DNA of 64,000 bases, taken from the NCBI GenBank assembly GCA_002706335.1, contig PAKZ01000009.1, positions 248,001 through 312,000 of the forward strand. The letters run 5' to 3'. Positions 55,012 to 64,000 of the stretch are shown here, in pieces. The first letter of the stretch is position 1, and the number at the start of each line of letters is the position of its first letter. The notes beneath the pieces are model-generated. The model was not told the origin of the DNA, did no database searches, and saw only the letters and a program-made list of their open reading frames with translations. A program made the translations under genes and the position numbers. The DNA is from Ahrensia sp. (GTDB lineage: Bacteria > Pseudomonadota > Alphaproteobacteria > Rhizobiales > Rhizobiaceae).

Positions 55012-55746
55012 ATGCCTGAAGACCGCTCGCCGCGCCTCGCCGTGTTGATCGACGCCGACAATACCTCGGCGCGAATCGCAGACGGCCTGTTCGAGGAAAT
55101 CGCCAAGATCGGCGAGGCGAGCGTGCGACGCATCTACGGCGATTTCTCCAGCCCGCGCATGAAGGGCTGGAACGACATCCTGCTCAGCCACGCCATCGTG
55201 CCGCAACAGCAATTCGCCTACACCACCGGCAAGAACGCCTCCGATATCACGCTGGTAATCGACGCGATGGACCTCCTCCATTCCGGCCGATTCGACGGTT
55301 TCTGCCTGGTATCCTCCGACAGCGACTTCCCCCGCCTCGCCTCGCGCATCCGCGAACAGGGCGTCGATGTCTACGGCTTCGGCGAGAAGAAGACGCCGGA
55401 GAGTTTTCGTCAGGCCTGCCGGCGCTTCATTTATACGGAGAACCTGCTGCCCGACAGTGGCCCCGCACAGAACAGTGCGCCGAAACGCGAACCTGCAAAG
55501 AACGCCGTGCCGCTCATCGAGAAGGCGATGGAGCAGATGGAAGCCGAGGAAGGCTCGTGGGTGGCGCTCGGCGCGGTCGGCACGCAACTCTCCAACCTGT
55601 CATCAGATTTCGATCCGCGCACCTTCGGCTCCCGAAAACTCTCCGACCTTGTCCGCAAGACCGGCGTCTTCGACATAGAGCACCCCGAAGGCGGCAGCAC
55701 CCGGATCCGCAAGAAGCAGCAACCCAAGGGTCGCAAGAAAGCCTGA
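55012..55746 (+). CDS. NYN domain protein with C-terminal LOTUS/OST-HTH-like region
   Basis: A 244-residue protein with an N-terminal NYN (PIN-like) nuclease domain: acidic residues in AVLIDADNTSA, and the conserved FCLVSSDSDFPRLASRIREQG. The C-terminal part (about 165-230, EGSWVALGAVGTQLSNLSSD, then RTFGSRKLSDLVRKTGVF) is an OST-HTH/LOTUS-like RNA-binding unit, and the end is basic. This suggests an RNA-processing endonuclease (LabA/DUF88-like). Its target is unknown. ATG 55012 is preceded by GGAG at 11 bases; the frame upstream overlaps opgC in another frame and is not family-like. Confidence 0.88.
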   Translation: MPEDRSPRLAVLIDADNTSARIADGLFEEIAKIGEASVRRIYGDFSSPRMKGWNDILLSHAIVPQQQFAYTTGKNASDITLVIDAMDLLHSGRFDGFCLVSSDSDFPRLASRIREQGVDVYGFGEKKTPESFRQACRRFIYTENLLPDSGPAQNSAPKREPAKNAVPLIEKAMEQMEAEEGSWVALGAVGTQLSNLSSDFDPRTFGSRKLSDLVRKTGVFDIEHPEGGSTRIRKKQQPKGRKKA

Positions 55747-55835
55747 CCAGTCCGTTTGCCGCAGCATATTGCGTTCGGGGTTCGCGCCTCCTACATCTCG
55801 ATCTGACAGTTTTATCGCAAAGGAGGAAGGTTTTA

Positions 55836-55874
55836 ATGATTGTGCTCGCAACCCGGCAGGCCGGGCGGAGATAA
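55836..55874 (+). CDS. Possible 12-residue leader peptide
   Basis: ATG 55836 is preceded by AAAGGAGG (near 55819-55826) and reads MIVLATRQAGRR and a stop. Stem-forming sequences follow: GCGGG/CCCGC at about 55896-55909 and AAACGCGC/GCGCGTTT at about 55944-55983. A leader peptide or untranslated regulator before rsgA is possible. This is speculation on sequence alone; the codons give no clear attenuation signal. Confidence 0.25.
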   Translation: MIVLATRQAGRR

Positions 55875-56040
55875 TAGTCGGGCTTGGCTCTGTCGGCGCG
55901 GGTGACCCCGCATGACTGACTGAGGCCTGACTTCCGATACCGGCAAAACGCGCGAAACCGTGTCCGCTAGCAGCGGCGCGTTTCGTGGTTATTTTCGGCT
56001 GACCCCGAGAAACGGGAGACGCCTTACCGGTGTTGCTACA

Positions 56041-57096
56041 ATGACAATCAATCCTTCCAGACTGGCCGAATTCGGCTGGAATGCGCATTTCACATCACGA
56101 CTCGAAACCGACGATTTCAACAATCTCGCCGCAGCGCGCGTGACCGCTGTCCATCGCGGTCACCTGCAGGTCGCCGGGCCCGACATCGCGTCGAACATTC
56201 CGCCCTTTTTCTCCGATGACGACGAGGGTGCGGCAACTGTCGGCGACTGGCTTCTGCTCGATCCGGAAACTCTTCGCCCGAAGCGCCTACTCGAACGAAA
56301 GAGCCTGTTCAAGCGCCGCGCCGCGGGGACCGGCCGCAGGCTTCAGCTAATCGCCGCGAACATCGACACGCTGTTTGTCGTCACGTCCTGCAACCTCGAT
56401 TTCAACATCGCCCGGCTGGAACGCTATCTGGCGTTGGCGCGCGAGGCCGGCGTTACGCCGGTTATCGTCCTGACCAAGTCCGACCTGTCGGAGACGCCCG
56501 AGGATTTCGCGCGCGAGGCGTCCGGCTTGATGCCCGGGCTCTTCGTCGAGACGGTCGACGCGCGCGATCCGTCCAGCGTCGAAAGGCTGACCGCATGGTG
56601 CGGCCGCGGCGAAACGGTGGCTCTCGTCGGATCATCTGGCGTCGGCAAATCGACGCTAATAAACACGCTGACCGGCAAAGAACAGATCCCAACCGGCGGC
56701 ATCCGGGAGGACGACGCCAAGGGCCGGCACACCACCACCGGCCGCATGCTGCACCGGCTGCACTCTGGCGGCTGGCTGGTCGACACACCCGGCATGCGGG
56801 AGATCCAGCTGACCGACGTGCATTCGGGCATCGACGATGTGTTTTCCGATATCGTCGAGATCGCAGAACCCTGCCGCTTCCGCGACTGCCGGCACGAGAA
56901 CGAGCCGGGATGCGCCGTAAACGCGGCCATCGAAGCCGGCACGGTCGATCCGGACCGCGTCCGCCGCTGGAAGAAACTGGCGGCGGAAGAGGCCTTCAAC
57001 TCGGCAAGTCTCGCCGAGCGCCGCGCGAGCGACAAGGCATTCGGCAAGATGATCAAACGCGTCATGGCGGAAAAGAAAGCCCGCAAGGGCGAATGA
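56041..57096 (+). CDS. rsgA: Ribosome small subunit-dependent GTPase A
   Basis: A 351-residue circularly permuted GTPase that helps late maturation of the 30S subunit. The OB-fold region (about 20-100) is followed by the permuted G motifs: TKSD (G4) before GSSGVGKSTLIN (G1), then DTPGMRE (G3). A C-terminal zinc module has CRFRDCRHENEPGCAV. The start ATG 56041 lies after a possible leader; the frame upstream from 55960 has no ribosome site. It is followed by an unrelated dehydrogenase-like gene. Confidence 0.97.
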   Translation: MTINPSRLAEFGWNAHFTSRLETDDFNNLAAARVTAVHRGHLQVAGPDIASNIPPFFSDDDEGAATVGDWLLLDPETLRPKRLLERKSLFKRRAAGTGRRLQLIAANIDTLFVVTSCNLDFNIARLERYLALAREAGVTPVIVLTKSDLSETPEDFAREASGLMPGLFVETVDARDPSSVERLTAWCGRGETVALVGSSGVGKSTLINTLTGKEQIPTGGIREDDAKGRHTTTGRMLHRLHSGGWLVDTPGMREIQLTDVHSGIDDVFSDIVEIAEPCRFRDCRHENEPGCAVNAAIEAGTVDPDRVRRWKKLAAEEAFNSASLAERRASDKAFGKMIKRVMAEKKARKGE

Positions 57097-57172
57097 GTAA
57101 GGCCGCCTCGCCTCGGCGGTGCGGCTTCGCTATGCTCGCGCGACTCGATCCGGAAAGCGGAACAGGCAGCAT

Positions 57173-58501
57173 TTGATTGGGGCAACGCACAGACCCGGCG
57201 GGACATCCCGCATCCTCGTTCTCGGCGCCTACGGGCTGATCGGATCGGGCGTCGCGCGGCATCTGCTCGACAGCGGACACTCGGTCACCGGGCTCGGTCG
57301 CAGCAAGGCCTTTGCGCAAAGGGTACTGCCGAAAATCGATTGGATCATCCGCGACATGGCGGACCTGCGGTCGCCATCCGACTGGCGTCCGATCGTGGAC
57401 GGCTGCGACGCAGTCATCAACTGTGCCGGAGCGTTGCAAGATGGCCCGCGCGACCAGTTGCAGGCAATTCATGCCGATGCGGTTTCGGCACTCGCCAAGA
57501 CCTGCGCGACAAGTGGCGTCCGGCTGGTGCAGATCTCGGCGGCGGGCGTATCGCCGGACGCCTCGACCGCATTCTTCCGGACCAAGGCGGCCGGCGATGC
57601 GGCCATCCGCGCAACGGGTGGCGATTTCACAATCCTGCGGCCGGGCCTCGTCATCGCGCCGACGGCCTATGGCGGGACCGCTCTGCTGCGCATGCTGGCC
57701 GCCTTTCCGTTGGCCCAGCCCATCGCATGGCCGGATACGCCTGTGCGAACCGTTTCGCTGGTCGATCTGTCGCAAGCGGTGGCGATGGCCGCGCGCGGCG
57801 ATCTCGGCTCGGGCGAAACGATCGATCTCGTTGAGGACCAGCCACATCATCTCGAAACGATTGTTTCAGGCATGCGGCACTGGCTCGGGTTTCCGAAGGC
57901 CCGCATGAAAATCGCCGTCCCGCCAGCCTTGGCAAGCCTGATCAGCCGCGGCGCGGATGCGGTCGGGCGTTTGGGCTGGCGGTCGCCTTTGCGCACAACC
58001 GCGATCAGAGTCATGCAGGATGGTGTCGACGGTGACCCGGCACGCTGGGAAGCCCTCACCGATCGGTCCCTCGCATCTTTCCAGGAAACGCTCGCCGCTA
58101 TGCCGGCCCGCACAGAAGACCGGATCGGCGCCCGGATGGCGCTTGCGATGCCTTTCGCAGTAGCGGCATTGTTCTTCTTCTGGGCAGCATCCGGGATAGT
58201 CGGCTTCTGGCGCGCGGAAGCGGCGTCCGGCGTCCTGACCGCCGGCGGCTGGCCCCCCGGGCTGGCGAAAGCCTCCGTCCTTTTCTGGTCGACGATCGAT
58301 GTGGCGCTGGCCGCTCTCGTTCTGGTCCGCCGACATGCCGCGCGCGCCTGCCTCGCCATGGCGGCCGTCAGCCTGTTCTATCTCGTCGCCGCCACCCTCT
58401 TCACGCCTTGGCTATGGACCGACCCGCTCGGTTCGCTGGTCAAGATCGTGCCGACGATCATGCTCGCCCTGGTTACCTGCGCCATGCTGCAGGAGCGCTG
58501 A
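57173..58501 (+). CDS. SDR-type NAD(P)-binding protein fused to a DoxX-like membrane part
   Basis: A 442-residue protein. The first 280 residues are a Rossmann domain of the NmrA/atypical SDR type (GAYGLIGSGVARHLLDSGHS with the glycine-rich loop, and VINCAGALQDGPRD). The last part (about 320-440) has four transmembrane helices like DoxX proteins. This fusion resembles a family in rhizobia and related bacteria of unknown function. A canonical ATG start is missing: the likely start is TTG 57173, six bases after AACAGG; the GTG at 57119 is not supported. The stop overlaps the next ATG (TGATG). Confidence 0.8.
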   Translation: MIGATHRPGGTSRILVLGAYGLIGSGVARHLLDSGHSVTGLGRSKAFAQRVLPKIDWIIRDMADLRSPSDWRPIVDGCDAVINCAGALQDGPRDQLQAIHADAVSALAKTCATSGVRLVQISAAGVSPDASTAFFRTKAAGDAAIRATGGDFTILRPGLVIAPTAYGGTALLRMLAAFPLAQPIAWPDTPVRTVSLVDLSQAVAMAARGDLGSGETIDLVEDQPHHLETIVSGMRHWLGFPKARMKIAVPPALASLISRGADAVGRLGWRSPLRTTAIRVMQDGVDGDPARWEALTDRSLASFQETLAAMPARTEDRIGARMALAMPFAVAALFFFWAASGIVGFWRAEAASGVLTAGGWPPGLAKASVLFWSTIDVALAALVLVRRHAARACLAMAAVSLFYLVAATLFTPWLWTDPLGSLVKIVPTIMLALVTCAMLQER

Positions 58502-58986
58502 TGGATATCGAACTCGTCCTGCGCTGGCTGCATGTGATCGGCGCCTGTGTGCTTCTCGGTACCGGCGCTGGCATCGCCTTCTTCATGCTTATGGCCGAGC
58601 GCACGGGCAAGCCCGCTGTGGTCGCCCATGTCGCCTCGACCGTGGTCGTCGCAGACACGCTGTTCACGGCGACAGCGGTCATCATCCAGCCTGTCACCGG
58701 CTATCTTCTGGCGCGTAAAGTGGGCTGGCCGCTCACTGAAGGCTGGATCGCGCTGTCGCTGATCCTCTATGTCGTCATCGGCCTGTTCTGGCTGCCCGTT
58801 GTATGGATCCAGATTCAGTTGCGCGACATGGCGCGAGAGGCGGACGCGCGAGGCGCGGCCTTGCCCGAGCGCTTCCATAGGCTCTACCGCATCTGGTTCG
58901 CGTGCGGTTTCCCCGCCTTCGCGGCGGTCCTTGCTACCGTCTGGCTGATGCTGGCGCGGCCCGCCTTGGTGCCTCCATGGTCCTGA
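58501..58986 (+). CDS. DUF2269 family membrane protein
   Basis: A 161-residue integral membrane protein with four predicted helices. The family motif is LRWLHVIGACVLLGTGAGIAF. The overlap with the SDR/DoxX-like gene by TGATG indicates coupled translation, and the two are often adjacent in Rhizobiales. Function is unknown. Confidence 0.88.
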   Translation: MDIELVLRWLHVIGACVLLGTGAGIAFFMLMAERTGKPAVVAHVASTVVVADTLFTATAVIIQPVTGYLLARKVGWPLTEGWIALSLILYVVIGLFWLPVVWIQIQLRDMAREADARGAALPERFHRLYRIWFACGFPAFAAVLATVWLMLARPALVPPWS

Positions 58987-59164
58987 AACGCCTCTTCCCA
59001 CGGGTTCCCCCGCATTTGCTTTGCGGATATCAGTCTCAGGCAGCGCTTCGTTTCATTCGCCGCACGAGTCCTATCGAAATGGTGCCCAGGATTGACTGCT
59101 CTCCGAGAACGGCGCGATCGTTTGGAGCGGCGCTGATATCGCCTGAGCATCGCGAGTTCTTCCT

Positions 59165-60850
59165 ATGATGGCGTCAACGCGCTTCGGATCGCGCGAACTC
59201 GATCGCACGGCAATTGTTTTGCTCATTTTTGTTGTGAGCATGTTGCCCTATACCTCTGATTTTATATTCTTTCATCCAGACGAGCGCCACTACGTTCAGG
59301 GCGCTCTCAACATGCTCGATACAGGCGAATTCCTGACGCCGAAAACCGGCGAAGGCGAGGATCGCCTGACGAAGCCGCCGATCACCTACTGGATGAGTGC
59401 GGGCGGACTGAAGCTTTTGGGGAGCGGCGTTCCGGGCATGCGGGCTGCCTGGCTCGTGATGGCGATAGCGATCGTGCTGCTGACGTTCCGTCTCGCCCTG
59501 ATTGTTACGAAAAACGGAGACACCGCGTTTCTCGCCACGGCGCTCCTCGTCTCCAACTTTGTTTTCATCCGCGCGACATTCAACGCGATTCCGGATCTGC
59601 CGCTTTGCCTGTTCATGCTCATCGCGATGATCGGCTTTACGCGGCTCCTCTTTTCGCAATCGCCTCGCCCATCGGACGCATGGGAAGCCTATGGCGGCAT
59701 CGCTTTGGGCATCCTGACCAAGGGCCTTCTGCCTTTGGTTCTGCTTGCATACGCGCTGCTCTCGGCCACGATCTTCAAGCCGTTCCAGGAAAACGCAAGG
59801 CGACTGATCGCACCGGTCCCGATGATTGTCTCTGCGGTCGTCGCCGCCAGTTGGTTCGTGTATCAGTTCTTTCGCGCGCCGGACATTCTTGTCGGTCAGT
59901 TCGTGGGTGACCAGATCACCCAAAAGATCGGCTTCTCATTTTCTACCGTCACCGAAAACGCACTGTTTAGTTTCGGGGCATTGATTGTACCGTTGACCGG
60001 GTGGCTGTTCGTCATCGCTACCGCATCGGCATCGTCGCGACGCCGTCCAGGGCTCTCTCAGACCGGCTTGGCTTCGTGGTTCCTCGCAGGATGGATCTGC
60101 CTGAACATACTGATCTTCCTACCCGGTTCGTCCTATTATCACCGATATATGATCCCGTCCGTACCGGCATTCTGCGTTCTGGTCGCGATCGCGCTGACTT
60201 CACTGCCCGCGGACACGGTCCGCACCCATCTGCGAAGGCTTTTCAAACTCGGCCTGGCAGGTGCCGCGCTGGTCATGGCTGCTTTGGCCGTTATCTACGG
60301 GCTGATCCTTTCGCCCTGGGCGGCGGCGCTTTTTATCGTGGCGATCCTCATTGCCTCAGTGCTGTTCCTCAAGGCTGCACGCTCCGACGAGACGGGCATT
60401 ATCGCCGGCGCTCTGGCTGCGCTGCCCCTGGTTATCTTTCAGTCCTGCACACCTCTGGCCTACGATGTCGTCATGCCCGATTTGGGCAAGGTCATCGCCG
60501 AAAGCGCCGTAATACGTGAGTCACAACCCGATGCTGTGGTTTTTGTCGGCGAGCCTCGACTGGCGGTGATGGCGCAAGTTCAGTCAGGTCACGTGAAGCC
60601 GTTCAAGCAGGTCGCCAGCCTCTCCGAGCTTGCACAAGTGACGCCGAAGACGGCACCCCGTGCGATCGTTACGCTGAACGAAGACACCGCGAAGCAGCTG
60701 GCGGAAAGCGGCTTTGACATCACCACGCTGCACGGCGGCTGGCGCAAAATAGATGCCGGCCTGCTTTTGCAGGCCATCGTGAGCCGCAAGGTCGGCGCCT
60801 ATCGGCAACAATATGGTGACAGGGCCTATCTGGCGAGCGCGCCAAATTAG
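59165..60850 (+). CDS. GT39-type (ArnT/PMT-like) membrane glycosyltransferase
   Basis: A 561-residue protein with about 11 transmembrane helices in the first 400 residues and a C-terminal periplasmic part. The first loop has the acidic catalytic pair in FFHPDERHYVQGAL, as in ArnT-type lipid-linked glycosyltransferases, followed by RLTKPPITYW. It would move a sugar from undecaprenyl-phosphate sugar to a lipid A, glycan or protein acceptor in the periplasm. The acceptor is unknown. The start could be either ATG of the MM at 59165-59170. It converges on dnaE with a 30-base gap. Confidence 0.9.
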   Translation: MMASTRFGSRELDRTAIVLLIFVVSMLPYTSDFIFFHPDERHYVQGALNMLDTGEFLTPKTGEGEDRLTKPPITYWMSAGGLKLLGSGVPGMRAAWLVMAIAIVLLTFRLALIVTKNGDTAFLATALLVSNFVFIRATFNAIPDLPLCLFMLIAMIGFTRLLFSQSPRPSDAWEAYGGIALGILTKGLLPLVLLAYALLSATIFKPFQENARRLIAPVPMIVSAVVAASWFVYQFFRAPDILVGQFVGDQITQKIGFSFSTVTENALFSFGALIVPLTGWLFVIATASASSRRRPGLSQTGLASWFLAGWICLNILIFLPGSSYYHRYMIPSVPAFCVLVAIALTSLPADTVRTHLRRLFKLGLAGAALVMAALAVIYGLILSPWAAALFIVAILIASVLFLKAARSDETGIIAGALAALPLVIFQSCTPLAYDVVMPDLGKVIAESAVIRESQPDAVVFVGEPRLAVMAQVQSGHVKPFKQVASLSELAQVTPKTAPRAIVTLNEDTAKQLAESGFDITTLHGGWRKIDAGLLLQAIVSRKVGAYRQQYGDRAYLASAPN

Positions 60851-60880
60851 ACGCGGTGCCTACCGCACAACGCCGGCTCC

Positions 60881-63800
60881 CTACACCAGTTCTACATCCA
60901 CGACCCCTGGGATCGCCTTCACCGCGCCGGCTACGGGCGGCGAAACCACGTAGTTCTCTCCGATCGAGATCTCGACCTCGCCGCCGCCTTCGCCCTTGAT
61001 GACGATCAGCGAGACGGGGCTTTCGCCAGTCGTTTTCAGATGTTTCGCGATGCTCTTGAGCGGTGTCTGGTCGCGCAGATAGATTCGCAGCGCATGGTTT
61101 TGTCGATGCGTCTCGTCGTCGAGACGCCGCACTTTGTTTGCTCGCAGGCTGATGCCCTCGTCGCGATTGTCGGCGCCCACCTCGATCACGACCGAGGATC
61201 CCGGCTCCATCAGCTCCTCGAAGGCCAGTAGGGTCTCGGAAAACATGACGATCTCGAACTGGCCGGTCGCGTCTGACAGGACGAATATGCCCATCTTGTT
61301 GCCTGTACGCGTCCTGCGAACCTGCTTGGAAGCGACCGTTCCGGCAAGCCGCCCCGCCTTCGCGCCGCGTTTCACCGCGAGCGCGAAATCGGCGTATTGC
61401 TGCACGCGCATGCGCTCTAGAACGGTCGTATACTCGTCGAGCGGATGAGCGGAGAAATAGAAGCCGAGCACCTGGAACTCACGCATCAGCTTGTCGGCAC
61501 TGGTCCACGGATCGACATGCGGCAGATGCAGGCGTTCCGGCTCGACGGCGGAGAGCGCGCCGAAAATGTCGCCCTGCCCGCTTTCCGCTTGGTCTACGGC
61601 GCGTTGCGACAGGCCCATGATCCGATCGATTCCGGCAACCAGTGCGGCGCGATCATGGCCGAAACAGTCCAGCGCGCCGGCAGCGATCAGCCCCTCCAAT
61701 GTCCGCCGGTTGACGACACGCGTGTCGATCCGGCCGGCAAAGTCCTCCAGATCGCGGAACGGCCTGTCGCCGCGCTTTTCGACGATGTGGTCAACGGCAG
61801 CCTCGCCTACGCCCTTGATGGCGGCCAGCGCATAGAAGATCGTGTTGTCGCCCACCTCGAAGCGCCGGTAGGAGGTCTGCACCGACGGCGGCATCACCTC
61901 GATGCCGAGACGCATCGCATCGCGGCGGAAATCGTTGAGCTTGTCGGCGTTCGCCATGTCGTAGGTCATCGACGCGGCGAGGAACTCGACCGGGTAATGC
62001 GCCTTCAGATAAGCCGTCTGATAGGAAACGATCGCATAGGCGGCCGCGTGCGACTTGTTGAAGCCGTAGTCGGCGAACTTCGCCAGAAGGTCGAAAATGA
62101 AATTGGCTTGCGCCTTGGCGACGCCGCGCTCGGTCGCACCCTCGACGAAGATGCCGCGCTGCTTTTCCATCTCGGCGCGGATCTTCTTGCCCATGGCGCG
62201 GCGCAGAAGGTCTGCCTGTCCGAGCGTGTAGCCGGCAAGTTCCTGGGCGATCTGCATCACCTGTTCCTGGTAGACGATGACGCCCTGCGTCTCCTTCACC
62301 AGGTGGTCGATCTTCGGATGGATCGAGGCGATCTCCTCCTCGCCATGTTTGCGAGCGTTATAGGTCGGAATGTTTTCCATCGGGCCCGGGCGATAGAGCG
62401 CCACAAGCGCGATGATGTCCTCGATGCGGTCCGGCTTCATGCCGATCAGCGCCTTGCGCATGCCCGCCGATTCCACCTGAAACACGCCGACCACCTCACC
62501 GCGCGACATCATCTCGTAGGTCGGCTTGTCGTCGAGCGGCAGTTTCGGAAGATCGATCTCGATACCCTTGCGGGCGATCAGGTCCACCGCCGTCTTCAGC
62601 ACCGTCAGCGTCTTCAATCCGAGGAAGTCGAACTTCACCAGGCCCGCTTGCTCCACCCATTTCATGTTGAATTGAGTGACCGGCATGTCGGACCGCGGAT
62701 CGCGATACATCGGCACCAGCTGCGACAGCGGCCGATCGCCGATAACGATGCCGGCGGCGTGCGTTGACGCGTGGCGATAGAGCCCTTCCAGCTTCAGCGC
62801 CATGTCGAGCAACTGACCGACGATGGGCTCCTTTTCCTTTTCTTCCTCGAATTTCGGCTCGCCCTCGATCGCCTTGCCGAGCGGCGTCGGATTGGCCGGG
62901 TTGTTGGGCACCAGCTTGCAGAGCCGGTCAACCTGTCCGTAGGGCATTTCGAGCACCCGCCCGACGTCGCGCAGCACGGCGCGCGCCTGCAGCGTACCGA
63001 AGGTGATGATCTGGCCTACCTGGTCGCGCCCGTAGCGCTCCTGCACGTAGCGGATCACCTCCTCGCGACGGTCCTGGCAAAAGTCGATATCGAAGTCCGG
63101 CATCGAAACGCGGTCGGGATTGAGGAAGCGCTCGAAAAGTAGCGAGAAGCGCAGCGGGTCGACATCCGTAATGGTCAGCGCCCAGGCGACCAGCGAACCC
63201 GCGCCCGACCCGCGACCCGGCCCGACCGGGATGTCATGCGCCTTCGCCCATTTGATGAAGTCGGCGACGATGAGGAAGTAGCCCGGAAACTGCATCGTCT
63301 CGATGATGCCGAGTTCGTATTCGAGGCGCTCGTAATATTCGCCGCGCGTGTAGCCCTCGCTCATGCCCTGTTCGGCGAGCCGCTTCTCAAGGCCCTCGCG
63401 AGCCTGTCGGCGCAGTTCCGCAGCCTCGGCCGCCACCGCCTCGTCATGGCTGACGCCTTTCGCGTCTGCTGCAAAGCGCGGCAAGATAGGCTTGCGGGTC
63501 TGGGGGAAATAAGAACAGCGCCGGGCGATCTCGATGGTATTCTCGGTCGCCTCCGGAAGATCGGCGAACAGCGCGATCATCTCGGCTTCCGGTTTCAGCC
63601 AGTGGTCGGGCGTCAGATGCCGCCTGTCATCGATCGACAGCAGCGAGCCTTCGGCGATGGCGATCAGTGCGTCATGCGCCTCGAAATCGTCCGGCTTCAG
63701 GAAGAAGGCCTCGTTGGTCGCAACAAGCGGGATCAGATGCTCATAGGCCAGTTCGACGCTCGCCTGTTCGAGCGCGCGGTCATAATCCTTGTGGCGCTGC

Positions 63801-64000
63801 AATTCGAGATAGAGCCGGTCGCCATAGATCTCCTTCAGCGCAAGCAGGCGCTGTTCGACGATCGGCCGATGGCCATCGGAGAGCAGACGACCGATTGGCC
63901 CGAGCGGCCCGCCCGTCAGGCAGATGATCCCCTCGGAGCGGTCCTTCAGCCAGTCGAAGCGCAATTGCGCTCGCGCGCCTTCGTCCGTGTCGAGATAGGA
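60881..64000 (-). CDS. dnaE: DNA polymerase III alpha subunit (N-terminus cut by window edge)
   Basis: The replicative polymerase catalytic subunit, DnaE1. The visible 1039 residues begin inside the PHP domain; about 130 N-terminal residues are outside the window. The palm has VSMPDFDIDFCQDRREEV (PDxDxDF, metal-binding Asp) and KFDFLGLKTLTVL; GPGRGSGAGSLVAW and the fingers (YQEQVMQIAQELAGYTLGQA) follow, then HhH (IKGVGEAAVDHIVEKR) and an OB-fold tRNA-anti region (RAGRLAGTVASKQVRRTRTG) and a C-terminal region ending KAIPGVVDVELV. It is of the DnaE1 type rather than DnaE2. Confidence 0.97.
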   Translation of the reverse strand, partial: SYLDTDEGARAQLRFDWLKDRSEGIICLTGGPLGPIGRLLSDGHRPIVEQRLLALKEIYGDRLYLELQRHKDYDRALEQASVELAYEHLIPLVATNEAFFLKPDDFEAHDALIAIAEGSLLSIDDRRHLTPDHWLKPEAEMIALFADLPEATENTIEIARRCSYFPQTRKPILPRFAADAKGVSHDEAVAAEAAELRRQAREGLEKRLAEQGMSEGYTRGEYYERLEYELGIIETMQFPGYFLIVADFIKWAKAHDIPVGPGRGSGAGSLVAWALTITDVDPLRFSLLFERFLNPDRVSMPDFDIDFCQDRREEVIRYVQERYGRDQVGQIITFGTLQARAVLRDVGRVLEMPYGQVDRLCKLVPNNPANPTPLGKAIEGEPKFEEEKEKEPIVGQLLDMALKLEGLYRHASTHAAGIVIGDRPLSQLVPMYRDPRSDMPVTQFNMKWVEQAGLVKFDFLGLKTLTVLKTAVDLIARKGIEIDLPKLPLDDKPTYEMMSRGEVVGVFQVESAGMRKALIGMKPDRIEDIIALVALYRPGPMENIPTYNARKHGEEEIASIHPKIDHLVKETQGVIVYQEQVMQIAQELAGYTLGQADLLRRAMGKKIRAEMEKQRGIFVEGATERGVAKAQANFIFDLLAKFADYGFNKSHAAAYAIVSYQTAYLKAHYPVEFLAASMTYDMANADKLNDFRRDAMRLGIEVMPPSVQTSYRRFEVGDNTIFYALAAIKGVGEAAVDHIVEKRGDRPFRDLEDFAGRIDTRVVNRRTLEGLIAAGALDCFGHDRAALVAGIDRIMGLSQRAVDQAESGQGDIFGALSAVEPERLHLPHVDPWTSADKLMREFQVLGFYFSAHPLDEYTTVLERMRVQQYADFALAVKRGAKAGRLAGTVASKQVRRTRTGNKMGIFVLSDATGQFEIVMFSETLLAFEELMEPGSSVVIEVGADNRDEGISLRANKVRRLDDETHRQNHALRIYLRDQTPLKSIAKHLKTTGESPVSLIVIKGEGGGEVEISIGENYVVSPPVAGAVKAIPGVVDVELV

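Noticed and set aside
1-64000. tRNA, rRNA, CRISPR arrays, IS elements or phage genes
   Set aside because: No TPsiC-like GTTCGANNC context in a cloverleaf, no regular direct repeats with spacers, and no transposase, integrase or phage structural motifs were seen.

Overview
The window is high-GC chromosomal DNA from an alphaproteobacterium, most likely of the order Hyphomicrobiales (Rhizobiales), in the Phyllobacteriaceae/Mesorhizobium range. The evidence is gene content and order: rne next to amiC-mrcA; accB-accC-aat near DUF2155 and NDUFA12 genes; pyrB-pyrX-plsY-dprA-topA-rnr-DUF983-NUDIX-rpmG; and DUF3572/divK/pleD. Other alphaproteobacterial marks are the large acidic/basic insertion in the RNase E S1 domain, a GTTC-N7-GTTC SOS box and a CtrA-like site. 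Genus-level placement is inference. I found no rRNA, tRNA, CRISPR array, prophage or insertion sequence.

Layout. 1-5450: envelope and RNA turnover genes (mrcA cut by the window edge, amiC, divergent rne with a long structured leader). 5600-13850: an aminotransferase, an M48 protease with TPR region, a DsbA-like protein, aroQ, accBC, aat, a GST, then DUF2155 and NDUFA12 on the other strand. 13900-17600: small enzymes and membrane/periplasmic proteins (two GNATs, a Tag-like glycosylase, DUF427, DM13, a LysE-type exporter with no normal start codon). 17600-26400: the GatCAB amidotransferase genes, with gatB separated from gatC-GNAT-gatA by about 5 kb of poorly known genes (a vWA/PAN/repeat protein, an orphan TopAI/YjhX-like protein, several hypotheticals). 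26400-31300: UPF0173 hydrolase, ruvX, two small membrane proteins, an AEC transporter and an AidB-like dehydrogenase. 31600-42650: a long + strand run from pyrimidine synthesis (pyrB plus a catalytically dead dihydroorotase) through phospholipid synthesis, DprA, topoisomerase I and RNase R to ribosomal protein L33. 42660-45500: cell-cycle signalling genes pleD and divK, facing DUF3572 and a HAD-like protein. 46100-49700: SOS-type dinB, then an overlapping M24 peptidase/PLP-lyase pair. 50200-54920: the osmoregulated periplasmic glucan operon opgG-opgH-opgC, in which opgH is interrupted by an in-frame TAA. 55000-64000: NYN-LOTUS protein, rsgA, an SDR/DoxX-like fusion, DUF2269, a GT39 glycosyltransferase, and dnaE cut by the right edge.

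Most of the window is core metabolism and housekeeping. I did not find an obvious new multi-gene system. The points most worth a second look are the split opgH, the accessory segment between gatA and gatB with its orphan TopAI-like gene, the dead dihydroorotase paired with pyrB, the lost start codon of the lysE-like gene, and the regulatory sites at dinB, amiC and rne.
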